Shown here: positions 24,453 to 34,414 of the stretch, one piece after another
How the letters are laid out: each line of letters opens with the position of its first letter
Numbering within the stretch: position 1 is the first letter of the stretch
DNA from: Variovorax paradoxus
GTDB taxonomy: Bacteria; Pseudomonadota; Gammaproteobacteria; Burkholderiales; Burkholderiaceae_C
Reading direction: 5' to 3'
DNA length: 64,000 nucleotides
Assembly (NCBI RefSeq): GCF_009498455.1
Contig: NZ_CP045644.1
Location: forward strand, 2,235,001-2,299,000
Made by a program: the position numbers and the translations under genes
The notes under the pieces: generated by a model
Told to the model about the DNA's origin: nothing
The model's input: the letters and a program-made list of their open reading frames with translations, nothing else
Database searches by the model: none

Positions 24453-25223
24453 TCAACGAGCGTGCGTGACCCCACCGTCCACCACCAACGTAGACCCCAT
24501 CACATAGTCCCCAGCCCGCGACGCCAGAAAAATAGCCGCCCCAGCCATGTCCTCAGGCGTACCAATGCGGCCAGCGGGAATGCGGCCTTTGACCTCATCC
24601 CCGTGATCCCGCGCATCCTTGTTCATATCCGAAGCAAACGCCCCAGGAGCAATCGCACTCACCACGATCCGATCCTGCGCCAACCGCAGCGCCATCCGCC
24701 GTGTCAGCTGAATCAACCCCGCCTTGCTAGCCGCATACGAATAAGTCTCCTGCGGATTCACCGAAATCCCGTCAATAGAAGCAATGTTGATCACCTTAGA
24801 CAAATGATCCGTAGCAGCCTTCTTGAGCATCGGCGTCAACGCCTTGGTCAAAAAGAACGGCGTCTTCAAATTCAGATCAACCACCTTGTCCCAGCCACTC
24901 TCAGGAAACTCCTCATACGGCGCCCCCCAAGCAGCCCCAGCGTTGTTGACCAAGATATCCAGCGCCCCTTCATGCTTCGCATAAGCATCGACCAGCGCCT
25001 GAGCCCCTTCCAAAGTCGAAACATCGGCAGGCAACGACACGCAATGCCCAAACGCCGACAGCTCCTTCGCCGTCTGATCACAAGCCGCAGCCTTGCGCGC
25101 CGAGATGTACACACGCGCACCTTGCGCCAAAAAGCCCTCGGCAATCATGCGGCCGATGCCGCGCGAGCCGCCGGTGATCAATGCGCTGCGGCCCTTCAGC
25201 GAGAAGAGTTGGGTGGTGTCCAT
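24453..25223 (-). CDS. SDR-family oxidoreductase, RhlG-like
   Basis: A 256-residue short-chain dehydrogenase. It has the NADP(H) motif TGGSRGIG (18-25), NNAG (93-96) and catalytic S149 with Y163-xxx-K167. The stretch FSLKGRSALITGGSRGIG and the ARKAAACDQTAKELSAFG region resemble RhlG, a beta-ketoacyl reductase-like SDR from Pseudomonas. The substrate remains unknown. It stands alone and converges on the repeat region. Confidence 0.88.
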   Translation of the reverse strand: MDTTQLFSLKGRSALITGGSRGIGRMIAEGFLAQGARVYISARKAAACDQTAKELSAFGHCVSLPADVSTLEGAQALVDAYAKHEGALDILVNNAGAAWGAPYEEFPESGWDKVVDLNLKTPFFLTKALTPMLKKAATDHLSKVINIASIDGISVNPQETYSYAASKAGLIQLTRRMALRLAQDRIVVSAIAPGAFASDMNKDARDHGDEVKGRIPAGRIGTPEDMAGAAIFLASRAGDYVMGSTLVVDGGVTHAR

Positions 25224-25311
25224 GTGCGTTTGTCTCCTGAGTGGTGGAAGAGAGGAAGTTCAATTCCCGTCAGGAGAAAGCTTAGTGCGCGATCCGCCCG
25301 CGCTGCGTCAC

Positions 25312-26229
25312 CTAGGCGGCAGGCAACGCCAGCCGGCGAGGGCTCTCGAAGGTGCGCAAGGCACCGCTCAGCGGGTCGATGAACGCCAGTGACCGGGCCA
25401 GCAGCTGCAGCGGCTTGTCGAAGTCGTCGTTCCCCGCAGGCTGCAGCGTGGGATAGAACGGGTCGTTCACGATCGGCAAACCCAGCGCCTGGCAATGCAC
25501 GCGCAGCTGGTGCTTGCGGCCGGTGACGGGCGAGAGCTCCAGCAGCGCATGGCCGTCGCGGGCCTCGCGCAGCACGATGCGGGTCTCGGAATTCGGCTCG
25601 CCGTGCGCTTCGCGCATGCGCATGAAATGGTCGTCGTCCACCAGCCGGCTGCGGTACACGGCGGGCACCGACGACACGCCCTCGTGCCACGGCACGACAG
25701 CCTCGTAGTGTTTGTCGATGCGCCGCTCGGGGAACATCGCCTGGTAGATGCCGCGCGTCTCAGGGCGCACCGAGAACAGCACCAGGCCCGAGGTGTTGCG
25801 GTCGATGCGGTGCAGCGGCACGAGGTCGTCCAGGCCGAGCTTGCGCTTCAGGCGCACCAGCAGGCTCTGCTGCACGTACTTGCCGGTGGGCGTGACGGGC
25901 ACGAAGGGCGGTTTGTCGACCACGACGAGGTCGTCGTCCTGGTGCAGCACCTGCTCTTCAAAAGGGATGGGCGTCTCGGCGTCGAGCGCGCGGTAGTAGT
26001 ACACGCGCAGCGGCGATTCATATCGGCGCGTGGCGGTGACGGGCACGCCGTGCTCGTCGCACACGTCGTTCGCTTCAATGCGCGAGAGCCAGGCCTCGCG
26101 CGAGATGGCGGGAAAACGCTCGGCGAGAAAGTCGGCGATGGTGGACCAGGGGCCGTACGGCAGCGAGACACAACTCGGGCTCACGCCGTCGCGCGTGGGC
26201 ATGGGAACGACGAAGCGGGGGCGCGTCAT
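25312..26229 (-). CDS. RluA-family pseudouridine synthase
   Basis: A 305-residue RNA pseudouridine synthase. The catalytic motif HRIDRNTSGLVLF contains the active Asp. Other family features are DLVVVDKPPFVPV near residue 100 and SPVTGRKHQLRVH near 240. No S4 domain is evident at the N-terminus. The start at 26229 overlaps the stop of the upstream kinase gene (ATGA), so the two are probably coupled. The RNA target, rRNA or tRNA, cannot be told. Confidence 0.9.
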   Translation of the reverse strand: MTRPRFVVPMPTRDGVSPSCVSLPYGPWSTIADFLAERFPAISREAWLSRIEANDVCDEHGVPVTATRRYESPLRVYYYRALDAETPIPFEEQVLHQDDDLVVVDKPPFVPVTPTGKYVQQSLLVRLKRKLGLDDLVPLHRIDRNTSGLVLFSVRPETRGIYQAMFPERRIDKHYEAVVPWHEGVSSVPAVYRSRLVDDDHFMRMREAHGEPNSETRIVLREARDGHALLELSPVTGRKHQLRVHCQALGLPIVNDPFYPTLQPAGNDDFDKPLQLLARSLAFIDPLSGALRTFESPRRLALPAA

Positions 26230-27542
26230 GGTGCGGCGGCGTCCAGCACCGACAGCACCTCGGCGAACGACGGCCGTGCCGCCACTTCGGGTTGCAGGCA
26301 GCGCGCCGCGAGCGTGGTCAAGGGCGAAGAAGAAGCCGCATCGTCGCAGCGCTCGGCCAGCTCTTCGAGCAGACAACCGAAGGCGCGCATCTCCACGCCT
26401 TGCAGCGCTTTCGCGTGCGCGGGGTCGAGTGCGCCGGTCATCCAGGCCGCACCGAAGTCGCCGAGCCGCCCGCCGTCCTGCGCGTGCCACAGGATGTTGT
26501 GGGCGTACAGGTCGCCATGCAGCAGGCCGCGCGCATGCAGGTGCGCCATGGCCGCCGCGATGTCGCGCGCGATGCGCAGCGCGGTGCCGGCGGACCAGCG
26601 CGCATCGTCGGCATAGACATCGCGGGTGCACGAGGCCAGGCTCGGCGGACCGGCCAGGGTGATGAACGACGGCGGCACCAGCGCCATCACCAGGCCTTCG
26701 GTGCCGTCGGGGTGGCCGTCGATGCGGCCTTGCGCGGCGATCAGCGTCGGGTGCGCGCCGGCCGCAATGCAGGCCGCCATCTCGCTGTGCGGCCAGCCGT
26801 CGCTGGTGACGGCGCCCTTGAACAGCTTCACCGCCACGGGCAAGGCAGCGTCATCCGATGTGGCCAGCGTGGCGCGGTGGATCACGCCCGAGGCGCCTTC
26901 GCCGAGCTTCGGGCCGAGCGTGAGGTCGCGCCAGTCGACGTGCGGCACGGTGGGCGCGTCGATGGCCGCGTCTTCGGTCGGCGCATCGAACGGATTGCCC
27001 GCGCACGCCAGCCACGCCAGGCGCGGCAGCGTGTGCAGCCACTCGGGCAGCACGTCGAAGCGGTTGGCCGACAGGCGCAGCAGTTCGATCTGTCGGCAGC
27101 GGGCCACCGACGCCGGCAGCGCGCGCAGGCGGTTGCCGGCCAGCATCAGCTTCTGCATGCGGGTGCAGTCGCCGAGCGTGTCGGGCAGCGCCTCGATGGC
27201 GTTGTCGGTGAGGATCAGCCAGCGCAGCGAGGGCGGTAGGGCCTCGGCCGGCACGTGGGCGATGCGGTTGGCCTTGAAGCCCACGATGTCGAGCTGGTGG
27301 CACTGGCCGAGGGACGCCGGCAGTTCGGTGAAGCGGTTGTCGGAGCAGAACAGCACGCGCAGTTGGTGCAGGCGGCCCAAATCATCGGGCAATGTGCTGA
27401 GCGCATTGCCCGTGAGGTTCAGCGTTTCGAGGGTGTCGGCGAGCGCAAAAATCTCGCGCGGAAACTCGGTGAGTCCGCACGAGAGGTCCAATCGTCGTAC
27501 GCCAGCCAGCCGGCCGGCGCGCAGCTCAGCCAGCGTGTCCAT
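26226..27542 (-). CDS. Leucine-rich-repeat protein with C-terminal protein kinase domain
   Basis: A 438-residue fusion. Residues about 15-190 are seven or so leucine-rich repeats (pattern LxxLxLxxNxLxxLP). Residues about 205-435 are a protein-kinase-like domain with glycine loop GEGASGVIHRA, lysine VAVKLFK, catalytic loop HGDLYAHNILW and GDFGAAW (DFG). HGD replaces HRD. It has no signal peptide or membrane helix, so it is likely cytoplasmic. LRR-kinase fusions are uncommon in bacteria and their targets are unknown. It is coupled to an RluA-type gene. Confidence 0.88.
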   Translation of the reverse strand: MDTLAELRAGRLAGVRRLDLSCGLTEFPREIFALADTLETLNLTGNALSTLPDDLGRLHQLRVLFCSDNRFTELPASLGQCHQLDIVGFKANRIAHVPAEALPPSLRWLILTDNAIEALPDTLGDCTRMQKLMLAGNRLRALPASVARCRQIELLRLSANRFDVLPEWLHTLPRLAWLACAGNPFDAPTEDAAIDAPTVPHVDWRDLTLGPKLGEGASGVIHRATLATSDDAALPVAVKLFKGAVTSDGWPHSEMAACIAAGAHPTLIAAQGRIDGHPDGTEGLVMALVPPSFITLAGPPSLASCTRDVYADDARWSAGTALRIARDIAAAMAHLHARGLLHGDLYAHNILWHAQDGGRLGDFGAAWMTGALDPAHAKALQGVEMRAFGCLLEELAERCDDAASSSPLTTLAARCLQPEVAARPSFAEVLSVLDAAAP

Positions 27543-27565
27543 GCGGGAAGTCTACCCAGCCGAAG

Positions 27566-28624
27566 CTACCTGGCGCCGAAGCGGTAGATGCCGTCTGCGG
27601 CCAGCGTGCGCTTCACCTGCCCCGAGAACCACAGCAGGTGCAGGTGGGCCACGGTCTCGCCCATCGCGAAGGTGATCTGGTGCAGGTCGAGCTCGCGCTT
27701 GAACAGGATCGGCAGGCCCTCCGACGCCGTGATCGGTCGCGCGAGGCAGGCTTCGAGCAGCTCGGCCAGGCGGTCGCGGTGGTGCTCCTGCAGCTGGTCG
27801 ACGCGGCGGTGGATGCCGGTGAAGGGCTTGCCGTGCGAGGGCAGGCCCAGCGTGTCGGCCGGCAGGGCCTTGAACTTGTCGATGCTGTCCAGGAACAGGC
27901 GCAGCGAATTCGCCTCGGGCTCGCCCGCGTGCACGCTCACGTTGGTCGAGATGCGTGGCAGCATCATGTCGCCGCCCAGCAGCAGCCTCGGCTCGGCGCA
28001 GTACAGCGCGATGTGCTCGGGCGCGTGGCCGTAGCCGCTGATGCAGCGCCACTCGCGCCCGCCGATGGTGACGATGTCGCCGTCCATCATGCGCACGTAG
28101 CGGTCGGGCACGGCGGGCACCATGTTCGTGTAGTAGCTGGTGCGTGCGCGGATCTTGGCGATCGACTCGGGATTGTTCAGCCCGTGCGAGAGAAAGAAGT
28201 TGGCCGCCGCATCGCCGCCCGCGAGCGTGTCGCCGGCGCTGCACAGCACGCGTGCCACGTGGTAGTCGGTGGCGCTGATCCACAGCGGCACGTTCCAGCG
28301 CTTGCACAGCCAGTCGGCCAGGCCGATGTGGTCGGGGTGCATGTGGGTCACGATCACGCGCAGGATCGGCAGGCCCTGCAGCTGGGTCTCGAAGATCTGC
28401 TCCCACTGCGCGCGGGCCTCGTCGTGCGCGATGCAGCAGTCGACCACCGTCCAGCCCTCGACGCCGTCGATCGTGTCGCGCAGCAGCCAGAGGTTGATGT
28501 GGTCCAGCGCAAAAGGCAGCCGCATGCGGATCCAGCGCACGCCGGGCGCCACTTCCAGTGCTTCGCCAGCGGCGGGCAGGGTGTCGCCCAGGGGGTAGTG
28601 GAGTTCGCGTTCGAGGAGGTTCAT
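27566..28624 (-). CDS. MBL-fold metallo-hydrolase
   Basis: A 352-residue metallo-beta-lactamase fold hydrolase with THMHPDH (H94, H96, D98, H99), GHAPEH and a C-terminal helical extension with DLHQITFAMGETVAHLHLL. This layout is typical of a group found beside fatty-acid or branched-chain acid genes and often called glyoxylase or thioesterase-like. The promoter region holds a perfect palindrome shared with the divergent MerR gene, so it is probably under that regulator. Confidence 0.85.
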   Translation of the reverse strand: MNLLERELHYPLGDTLPAAGEALEVAPGVRWIRMRLPFALDHINLWLLRDTIDGVEGWTVVDCCIAHDEARAQWEQIFETQLQGLPILRVIVTHMHPDHIGLADWLCKRWNVPLWISATDYHVARVLCSAGDTLAGGDAAANFFLSHGLNNPESIAKIRARTSYYTNMVPAVPDRYVRMMDGDIVTIGGREWRCISGYGHAPEHIALYCAEPRLLLGGDMMLPRISTNVSVHAGEPEANSLRLFLDSIDKFKALPADTLGLPSHGKPFTGIHRRVDQLQEHHRDRLAELLEACLARPITASEGLPILFKRELDLHQITFAMGETVAHLHLLWFSGQVKRTLAADGIYRFGAR

Positions 28625-28631
28625 GTATGAT

Positions 28632-28651
28632 TGACGTTTACGTAAACGTCA
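28632..28651. promoter_or_regulatory. Perfect 20-bp palindrome, predicted LiuR-type operator
   Basis: TGACGTTTACGTAAACGTCA is fully self-complementary. It lies between the divergent MBL gene (start 28624) and the MerR gene (28719). MerR regulators of the LiuR group bind TTTACGTAAAC-type dyads, so this is its likely site. The palindrome is seen directly; the binding is inferred. Confidence 0.75.
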
Positions 28652-28718
28652 TGGGTTGAGGCTTCATTGTAAAGAATGCGCCGCCAACCTGCTGTCGCCC
28701 CCGCAACCCTTGCCGCCC

Positions 28719-29162
28719 ATGCCCGCGCAGACCTTCACCATCAGCCAGCTCGCCAAGGAGTTCGACCTCACGACGCGCGCCATCCGCTTCTATGAAGACA
28801 TGGGCCTGCTGTCGCCGGAGCGGGCCGGCCTGCAGCGCGTGTACAGCGCGCGCGACCGGGCGCGGCTCACGCTCACGCTGCGCGCCAAGCGCCTGGGCCT
28901 GACGCTGGTCGAGGCGAAAGACATCCTCGACATGTACGACAGCCCGCGCGACACCGTGCCGCAGCTGGAAAAATTTCTGGGCGTGCTCGGCTCGCACCGT
29001 GCACAGCTCGAGGCGCAGCTGGCCGAGTTGCAGGCCAACCTCGCCGAAGTGCGAGAGCACGAGAAAAAGGGCCGCGCCACGCTGGCCAAGGCGCAGAAGG
29101 CCGTCAAGGCCACCAAGGACGCCCCCGGCGGCGAACGCACGCCCGACACAACGACTCACTGA
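28719..29162 (+). CDS. MerR-family regulator, LiuR-like
   Basis: A 147-residue regulator with an N-terminal MerR winged helix (FTISQLAKEFDLTTRAIRFY then EDMGLLSPER) and a long C-terminal coiled coil (about 85-130). It has no cysteine metal site. The sequence is like LiuR, which represses branched-chain amino acid catabolism genes and responds to an acyl-CoA. The liu operon of this window lies 17 kb away. Start is uncertain: the ATG at 28719 has no clear Shine-Dalgarno, and a TTG at 28656 is in frame but less likely. Confidence 0.85.
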   Translation: MPAQTFTISQLAKEFDLTTRAIRFYEDMGLLSPERAGLQRVYSARDRARLTLTLRAKRLGLTLVEAKDILDMYDSPRDTVPQLEKFLGVLGSHRAQLEAQLAELQANLAEVREHEKKGRATLAKAQKAVKATKDAPGGERTPDTTTH

Positions 29163-29176
29163 CAAAATAGCCCACC

Positions 29177-29920
29177 ATGTCCTCAGACAACCTCGACGAC
29201 CTCTTTGCCCACAACCGTGCCTGGTCCGCCCAGATGGAGCGTGACCGGCCCGGCTTCTTCACCGGCCTCGTCAAGCAGCAGACGCCGCGCTACATGTGGA
29301 TCGGCTGCTCCGACAGCCGCGTGCCCGCCAACCAGATCACCGGCCTGGAGCCGGGTGAAGTGTTCGTGCACCGCAACGTGGCCAACATCGTGGTGCACTC
29401 CGACCTCAACGCGCTCTCGGCGATCCAGTTCGCGGTCGAGCACCTGAAGGTCGAGCACATCATGGTCGTCGGCCACTACGGCTGCGCCGGCGTGAAGGCC
29501 GCGCTCAGCGGCAAGCGCATCGGCCTGGCCGACAACTGGATCCGCCACATCCAGGACGTGCGCGACCGCCACAGCGTGATGCTCGACAGCCTGCCCGAAG
29601 ACGTGCGCGTCGATGCGCTGTGCGAGCTCAACGTGGCCGAACAGGTGGTCAACGTGGCCGTCAGCACCGTCATGGTCGACGCCTGGGCGCGCGGTCAGAA
29701 GGTGCGCATCCACGGCTGGACCTTCGGCGTGCACGACGGCCTGCTGCAAGACCTCGGCCTGAGCGCCGACGGCGACAAGCCGCTCGACGCCATCTACAAG
29801 GCCGCCGTGCAGCGCATCCGCTACAAGTGGAGCAAGCCGGCAGGCGTCTCGCCGTCGGCGCAGGCAGGTGCCGACGGCACCGAAGGCGTGGAGCGCGCAG
29901 AGACCCCGCCAGCCGCCTGA
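29177..29920 (+). CDS. can: Beta-class carbonic anhydrase
   Basis: A 247-residue zinc enzyme interconverting CO2 and bicarbonate. The zinc site is C44 and D46 (CSDSR), H100 and C103 (GHYGCAGV). The C-terminal 30 residues are a low-complexity Ala/Pro/Gly tail beyond the usual fold. It starts 14 bases after the MerR gene on the same strand. Confidence 0.95.
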   Translation: MSSDNLDDLFAHNRAWSAQMERDRPGFFTGLVKQQTPRYMWIGCSDSRVPANQITGLEPGEVFVHRNVANIVVHSDLNALSAIQFAVEHLKVEHIMVVGHYGCAGVKAALSGKRIGLADNWIRHIQDVRDRHSVMLDSLPEDVRVDALCELNVAEQVVNVAVSTVMVDAWARGQKVRIHGWTFGVHDGLLQDLGLSADGDKPLDAIYKAAVQRIRYKWSKPAGVSPSAQAGADGTEGVERAETPPAA

Positions 29921-29955
29921 GCGAACCCGTCGCTGCCATCGCCGGTACCGTTGCC

Positions 29956-31776
29956 ATGTTCCCGCAGCGCCTCGATTCCCCGCTGGCCTACGACATTGCG
30001 AAGGCGATGATCGACGGGTTCAACCGGCACTACCGGCTGTTCCGCGCCGAATCGGCACGCGCCAAGCACCGTTTCGAAACGGCCGACTGGCACGGCCAGC
30101 AGCGGGCGCAGCGCGAGCGCATCGAGTTCTACGACCTGCGCGTGAACGAGGCCGTGGCCCGGCTCGAAAAAGAGTTCAAGGCCGGCGACCAGCCCATGGA
30201 GGTCTGGCACCAGGTCAAGCTGCACTTCATCGGCCTGCTGGTGAACCACCACCAGCCCGAGCTGGCCGAGAGTTTCTTCAACTCGGTCACCACGAAGATC
30301 CTGCACCGCGCGTACTTCCAGAACGACTTCATCTTCGTGCGCCCGGCCATCAGCACCGAGTACATCGAGCCGCGCGGCGCACCCACCTACCGGCCCTACT
30401 ACCCGTCGCAGGCCACGCTGCCCGACATCATCGAGCAGATGCTCGACGACTTCGCGCTGCAGGGCAGCTACGCCAACAAACGGCGAGACGCCGAGCGCGT
30501 GGCGCACGTCATCCTGAACCGCTTTCACCAGGTCAAGCTTCGCGCCAACTTCCAGCTGCAGGTGCTGTCAGGCCTGTTCTACCGGAACAAGGGCGCGTAC
30601 GTGGTCGGCAGGATCATGAACGGCTTCACCGAGATTCCGTTTTCGCTGCCCCTCCTGCACGACACCCGCGGCAAGTTCTACATCGATGCGGCGCTGTTCG
30701 GCGAAGACGACCTGCAGATGCTGTTCAGCTTTGCGCGCGCCTACTTCATGGTCGACATGGAAGTGCCTTCGGCCTGGGTGCAATTTTTGCGCTCGCTCAT
30801 GCCGCGCAAGCCGCGCGCCGAAATCTACAACGCACTCGGCCTGGCCAAGCAGGGCAAGACGCTGTTCTACCGCGACTTTTTGTCGCACCTGAACTACTCG
30901 AGCGACCGTTTCCGCATCGCGCCCGGCATCAAGGGCATGGTCATGCTGGTGTTCGACCTGCCGTCGTTCCCGTTCGTGTTCAAGGTCATCAAGGACTTTT
31001 ATCCGCCGCAGAAAGACACCACGCGCGAGCAGATCAAGGGCAAGTACATGCTCGTGAAACAGCACGACCGCGTGGGCCGCATGGCCGACACGCTCGAGTA
31101 CAGCAACGTGGGCTTTCCGCTCGACCGCTTCGAGCCCGAGCTCATCGAAGAAATCCGCAAGTTCGCGCCCAGCCAGCTCGAAATCGGCGACCGTGACGGC
31201 AACGGGGAGATGGAGGTCGTGCTCAAGCACGTCTACATCGAGCGCCGCATGATCCCGCTGAACATCTACCTGCAGGAAGCCTTCGACACGCTGGCCCATC
31301 CCGAGAGCCCGGCCCATGCCAAGCGCGCCAAAGACCAGCTGGAGCACGCGGTGATCGAGTACGGCAACGCCATCAAGGACATGGTCGCCGCCAACATCTT
31401 CCCCGGCGACATGCTGTGGAAGAACTTCGGCGTCACGCGCGGCGGCAAGGTCGTGTTCTACGACTACGACGAAATCGAATACGTCACCGACTGCAAGTTC
31501 CGCAAGGTGCCCACGCCGCGCAACGAAGAAGACGAGATGAGCGGCGAGGTCTGGTATTCGGTGGGCCCGAAAGACGTGTTCCCCGAGACCTTCGAGCCCT
31601 TTCTGCTCGGCAACAGCGATGTGCGCGCCGCCTTCATGGCGCACCATGCCGACCTGCTCGACGCCGCCTTCTGGCAGCACCACAAGGAACGCATCCAGGC
31701 CGGCCAGATGCTCGATGTGTTCCCGTACGAAGAGTCGCAACGCTTCCAGCACGAAGGCCACGCGACGCATTTCTGA
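29956..31776 (+). CDS. aceK: Isocitrate dehydrogenase kinase/phosphatase
   Basis: A 606-residue bifunctional enzyme that phosphorylates and reactivates isocitrate dehydrogenase to direct flux to the glyoxylate shunt. An N-terminal regulatory domain precedes the kinase-like domain, where [19 protein letters not shown], the catalytic [10 protein letters not shown] (near residue 481) and [11 protein letters not shown] are intact. The ATG at 29956 is chosen; coding may extend a few residues further up without a standard start. No aceA/aceB genes are nearby. Confidence 0.95.
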   Translation: MFPQRLDSPLAYDIAKAMIDGFNRHYRLFRAESARAKHRFETADWHGQQRAQRERIEFYDLRVNEAVARLEKEFKAGDQPMEVWHQVKLHFIGLLVNHHQPELAESFFNSVTTKILHRAYFQNDFIFVRPAISTEYIEPRGAPTYRPYYPSQATLPDIIEQMLDDFALQGSYANKRRDAERVAHVILNRFHQVKLRANFQLQVLSGLFYRNKGAYVVGRIMNGFTEIPFSLPLLHDTRGKFYIDAALFGEDDLQMLFSFARAYFMVDMEVPSAWVQFLRSLMPRKPRAEIYNALGLAKQGKTLFYRDFLSHLNYSSDRFRIAPGIKGMVMLVFDLPSFPFVFKVIKDFYPPQKDTTREQIKGKYMLVKQHDRVGRMADTLEYSNVGFPLDRFEPELIEEIRKFAPSQLEIGDRDGNGEMEVVLKHVYIERRMIPLNIYLQEAFDTLAHPESPAHAKRAKDQLEHAVIEYGNAIKDMVAANIFPGDMLWKNFGVTRGGKVVFYDYDEIEYVTDCKFRKVPTPRNEEDEMSGEVWYSVGPKDVFPETFEPFLLGNSDVRAAFMAHHADLLDAAFWQHHKERIQAGQMLDVFPYEESQRFQHEGHATHF

Positions 31777-31851
31777 CCGCCCGTTCCCCGATTCCGTTTT
31801 CGTTTTCGTTTTGTCTTTGATTTCACTTTCACATTCCTGAAGGAGACCTCC

Positions 31852-33036
31852 ATGTCCGAATCCATCGTCATCGTCGGCGCCGCACGCACCCCCATGGGCG
31901 GCTTCCAGGGCGACTTTTCGTCCCTCTCCGCGCACGACCTGGGCGGCGCCGCCATCAAGGCCGCCGTCGAGCGCGCCGGCATCGCGCCCGAGAGCGTGGG
32001 TGAAGTGCTGTTCGGCAACTGCCTCATGGCCGGCCAGGGCCAGGCTCCGGCGCGCCAGGCGGCCTACAAGGGCGGCCTGCCCGACAGCGCGGGCGCCGTC
32101 ACGCTCAGCAAGATGTGCGGCTCGGCCATGAAGGCCGCGATGCTCGCGCACGACCTGCTGCTGGCCGGCACGCACGACGTCATCGTGGCGGGCGGCATGG
32201 AAAGCATGACCAACGCGCCCTACCTCATGCTCAAGGGCCGCGGCGGCTACCGCATGGGCCACGACAAGATCTATGACCACATGATGCTCGACGGCCTCGA
32301 AGACGCCTACCAGCCCGGCCGCTCCATGGGCACCTTCGGCGAAGACTGCGCTGCCAAGTACAACTTCACGCGCGAACAGCAAGACGCCTTCGCCATCGCC
32401 AGCGTGCAGCGCGCCAAGGCCGCCACCGAATCGGGCGCCTTCAAGGACGAGATCACGCCCGTCACCGTGAAGGGCCGCGGCGGCGACACCGTCATCTCCA
32501 TCGACGAAGGCCCGGGCAAGGTCAAGCTCGACAAGATCCCCACGCTCAAGCCCGCGTTCAAGAAAGAAAACGGCACCATCACCGCTGCCTCGAGCTCGTC
32601 GATCAACGACGGCGCCGCCGCGCTGGTCATGATGACCGAGTCGCATGCGAAAAAGATCGGCGCCAAGCCGCTGGCGCGCATCGTCGGTCACGCCACCCAC
32701 GCGCAGCAGCCCGAGTGGTTCGCCACCGCGCCGGTCGGCGCCGTGCAGAAGCTGTTCGCCAAGACCGGCTGGACCGTGAAGGACGTCGACCTGTGGGAAG
32801 TGAATGAAGCCTTCGCCGTCGTGCCCATGGCCCTCATGCACGAGCTCGACGTGTCGCACGACATCGTCAACGTGAACGGCGGCGCCTGCGCGCTGGGCCA
32901 CCCCATCGGCGCCAGCGGCGCGCGCATCATGGTCACGCTGCTGCACGCGCTGAAGGCGCGCGGCAAGAAGCGCGGTGTTGCCACGCTGTGCATCGGCGGC
33001 GGCGAAGGCACCGCGGTCGCACTCGAATTGCTATAA
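31852..33036 (+). CDS. Acetyl-CoA C-acyltransferase (thiolase)
   Basis: A 394-residue thiolase catalysing acetoacetyl-CoA formation or cleavage. The nucleophile is C89 in SKMCGSAMKA. The remaining active-site motifs are NEAFA, CALGHPIGASGAR and CIGGGEG. It has a strong Shine-Dalgarno (GAAGGAGA). It is of the PhaA/AtoB type and could serve PHB synthesis, fatty-acid or leucine breakdown. The 75-base spacer to aceK includes an odd TTTTCG-rich tract. Confidence 0.93.
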   Translation: MSESIVIVGAARTPMGGFQGDFSSLSAHDLGGAAIKAAVERAGIAPESVGEVLFGNCLMAGQGQAPARQAAYKGGLPDSAGAVTLSKMCGSAMKAAMLAHDLLLAGTHDVIVAGGMESMTNAPYLMLKGRGGYRMGHDKIYDHMMLDGLEDAYQPGRSMGTFGEDCAAKYNFTREQQDAFAIASVQRAKAATESGAFKDEITPVTVKGRGGDTVISIDEGPGKVKLDKIPTLKPAFKKENGTITAASSSSINDGAAALVMMTESHAKKIGAKPLARIVGHATHAQQPEWFATAPVGAVQKLFAKTGWTVKDVDLWEVNEAFAVVPMALMHELDVSHDIVNVNGGACALGHPIGASGARIMVTLLHALKARGKKRGVATLCIGGGEGTAVALELL

Positions 33037-33126
33037 CGCCAGGAGCCGCCGGCGCCCGGGAGAGGGCGCCGGCCGGTTTCCACCCCGGACACTTCAAACA
33101 AAACCATGCGTAGAGCAGGAGATTTC

Positions 33127-34374
33127 ATGCGCCCATCCCTTCACCGTTCCGCCGTTGCCGCCGTGCTCGCTACCGCCTTCATGGCCGGTGGCGCCTGGGC
33201 CCAGAAGCGCGACAACGTGCTGTTCCAGGCCGCCACCGACGAGCAGCCGGCGGTGATCAAGACGCTCGAGAAACTCGTCAACATCGAGACCGGCACCGGT
33301 GACGCCGAAGGCATGGCCGCCGCCGGCGCGTACCTCGAAGGCGAGCTGAAGAGCCTCGGCTTCACCGTCACGCGCAGCAAGTCGGCCGGCCTCGTGGTCG
33401 GCGACAACATCGTCGGCAAGCTCAAGGGTCGCGGCGGCAAGAACCTGCTGCTCATGTCGCACATGGACACCGTGTACACCAAGGGCACGCTCGCCAAGGC
33501 GCCGTTCCGTGTCGAAGGCGACAAGGCCTACGGCCCCGGCATCGCCGACGACAAGGGCGGCAACGCCGTCATCCTGCACACGCTCAAGCTGCTCAAGGAC
33601 TACGGCGTGCGCGACTACGGCACCATCACCGTGCTGTTCAACACCGACGAGGAAAAAGGCTCCTTCGGCTCGCGCGACCTGATCCAGGAAGAAGCCAAGC
33701 TGGCCGACTACGTGCTCTCCTTCGAGCCCACCAGCGCCGGCGACGAAAAGATGTCGCTCGGCACCTCGGGCATCGCCTACGTGCAGGTCAACATCACCGG
33801 CAAGGCCTCGCACGCGGGCGCCGCCCCCGAGCTGGGCGTGAACGCATTGGTCGAAGCGTCTGACCTCGTGCTGCGCACCATGAGCATCGACGACAAGTCG
33901 AAGAACCTGCGCTTCAACTGGACCATTGCCAAGGCCGGCAACGTGTCGAACATCATCCCGGCCAGCGCCACGCTGAACGCCGACGTGCGCTACGCACGCA
34001 ACGAAGACTTCGACGCCGCCATGAAGACGCTCGAAGAAAAGGCGCAGCAGAAAAAACTGCCCGAGGCCGACGTCAAGGTGCTCGTCACGCGCGGCCGTCC
34101 GGCCTTCAATGCGGGCGAGGGCGGCAAGAAGCTCGTCGACAAGGCCGTGGTCTTCTACAAGGAAGCCGGTGGCAGCGTGGGCGTCGAGGAGCGCACCGGC
34201 GGCGGCACCGACGCAGCCTACGCGGCGCTCTCGGGCAAGCCCGTGATCGAAAGCCTGGGCCTGCCCGGCTTCGGCTACCACAGCGACAAGGCCGAGTACG
34301 TCGACATCAGCGCCATTCCGCGCCGCCTGTACATGGCCGCGCGCTTGATCATGGACCTGGGCGCCGGCAAGTAA
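33127..34374 (+). CDS. Secreted M20 metallopeptidase (glutamate carboxypeptidase, CPG2-like)
   Basis: A 415-residue exported peptidase. The signal peptide is about 25 residues long and ends AWA-QK. The M20 zinc motifs are visible: SHMDTVY, GPGIADDKGG, NTDEEKGS and the C-terminal YHSDKAEYVD. The dimerisation domain is inserted in the middle. Family members remove C-terminal glutamate from folates and peptides. The start follows CAGGAGA; an in-frame ATG at 33106 would spoil the signal peptide. Confidence 0.9.
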   Translation: MRPSLHRSAVAAVLATAFMAGGAWAQKRDNVLFQAATDEQPAVIKTLEKLVNIETGTGDAEGMAAAGAYLEGELKSLGFTVTRSKSAGLVVGDNIVGKLKGRGGKNLLLMSHMDTVYTKGTLAKAPFRVEGDKAYGPGIADDKGGNAVILHTLKLLKDYGVRDYGTITVLFNTDEEKGSFGSRDLIQEEAKLADYVLSFEPTSAGDEKMSLGTSGIAYVQVNITGKASHAGAAPELGVNALVEASDLVLRTMSIDDKSKNLRFNWTIAKAGNVSNIIPASATLNADVRYARNEDFDAAMKTLEEKAQQKKLPEADVKVLVTRGRPAFNAGEGGKKLVDKAVVFYKEAGGSVGVEERTGGGTDAAYAALSGKPVIESLGLPGFGYHSDKAEYVDISAIPRRLYMAARLIMDLGAGK

Positions 34375-34414
34375 GCCGCGCACCCACCGACAACAAAGAA
34401 CCGGAGACAACGCC

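Noticed and set aside
24081..25382. Plus-strand frame running from the palindrome into the RhlG-like gene
   Set aside because: It covers repeat DNA and the antisense of a clear SDR gene.
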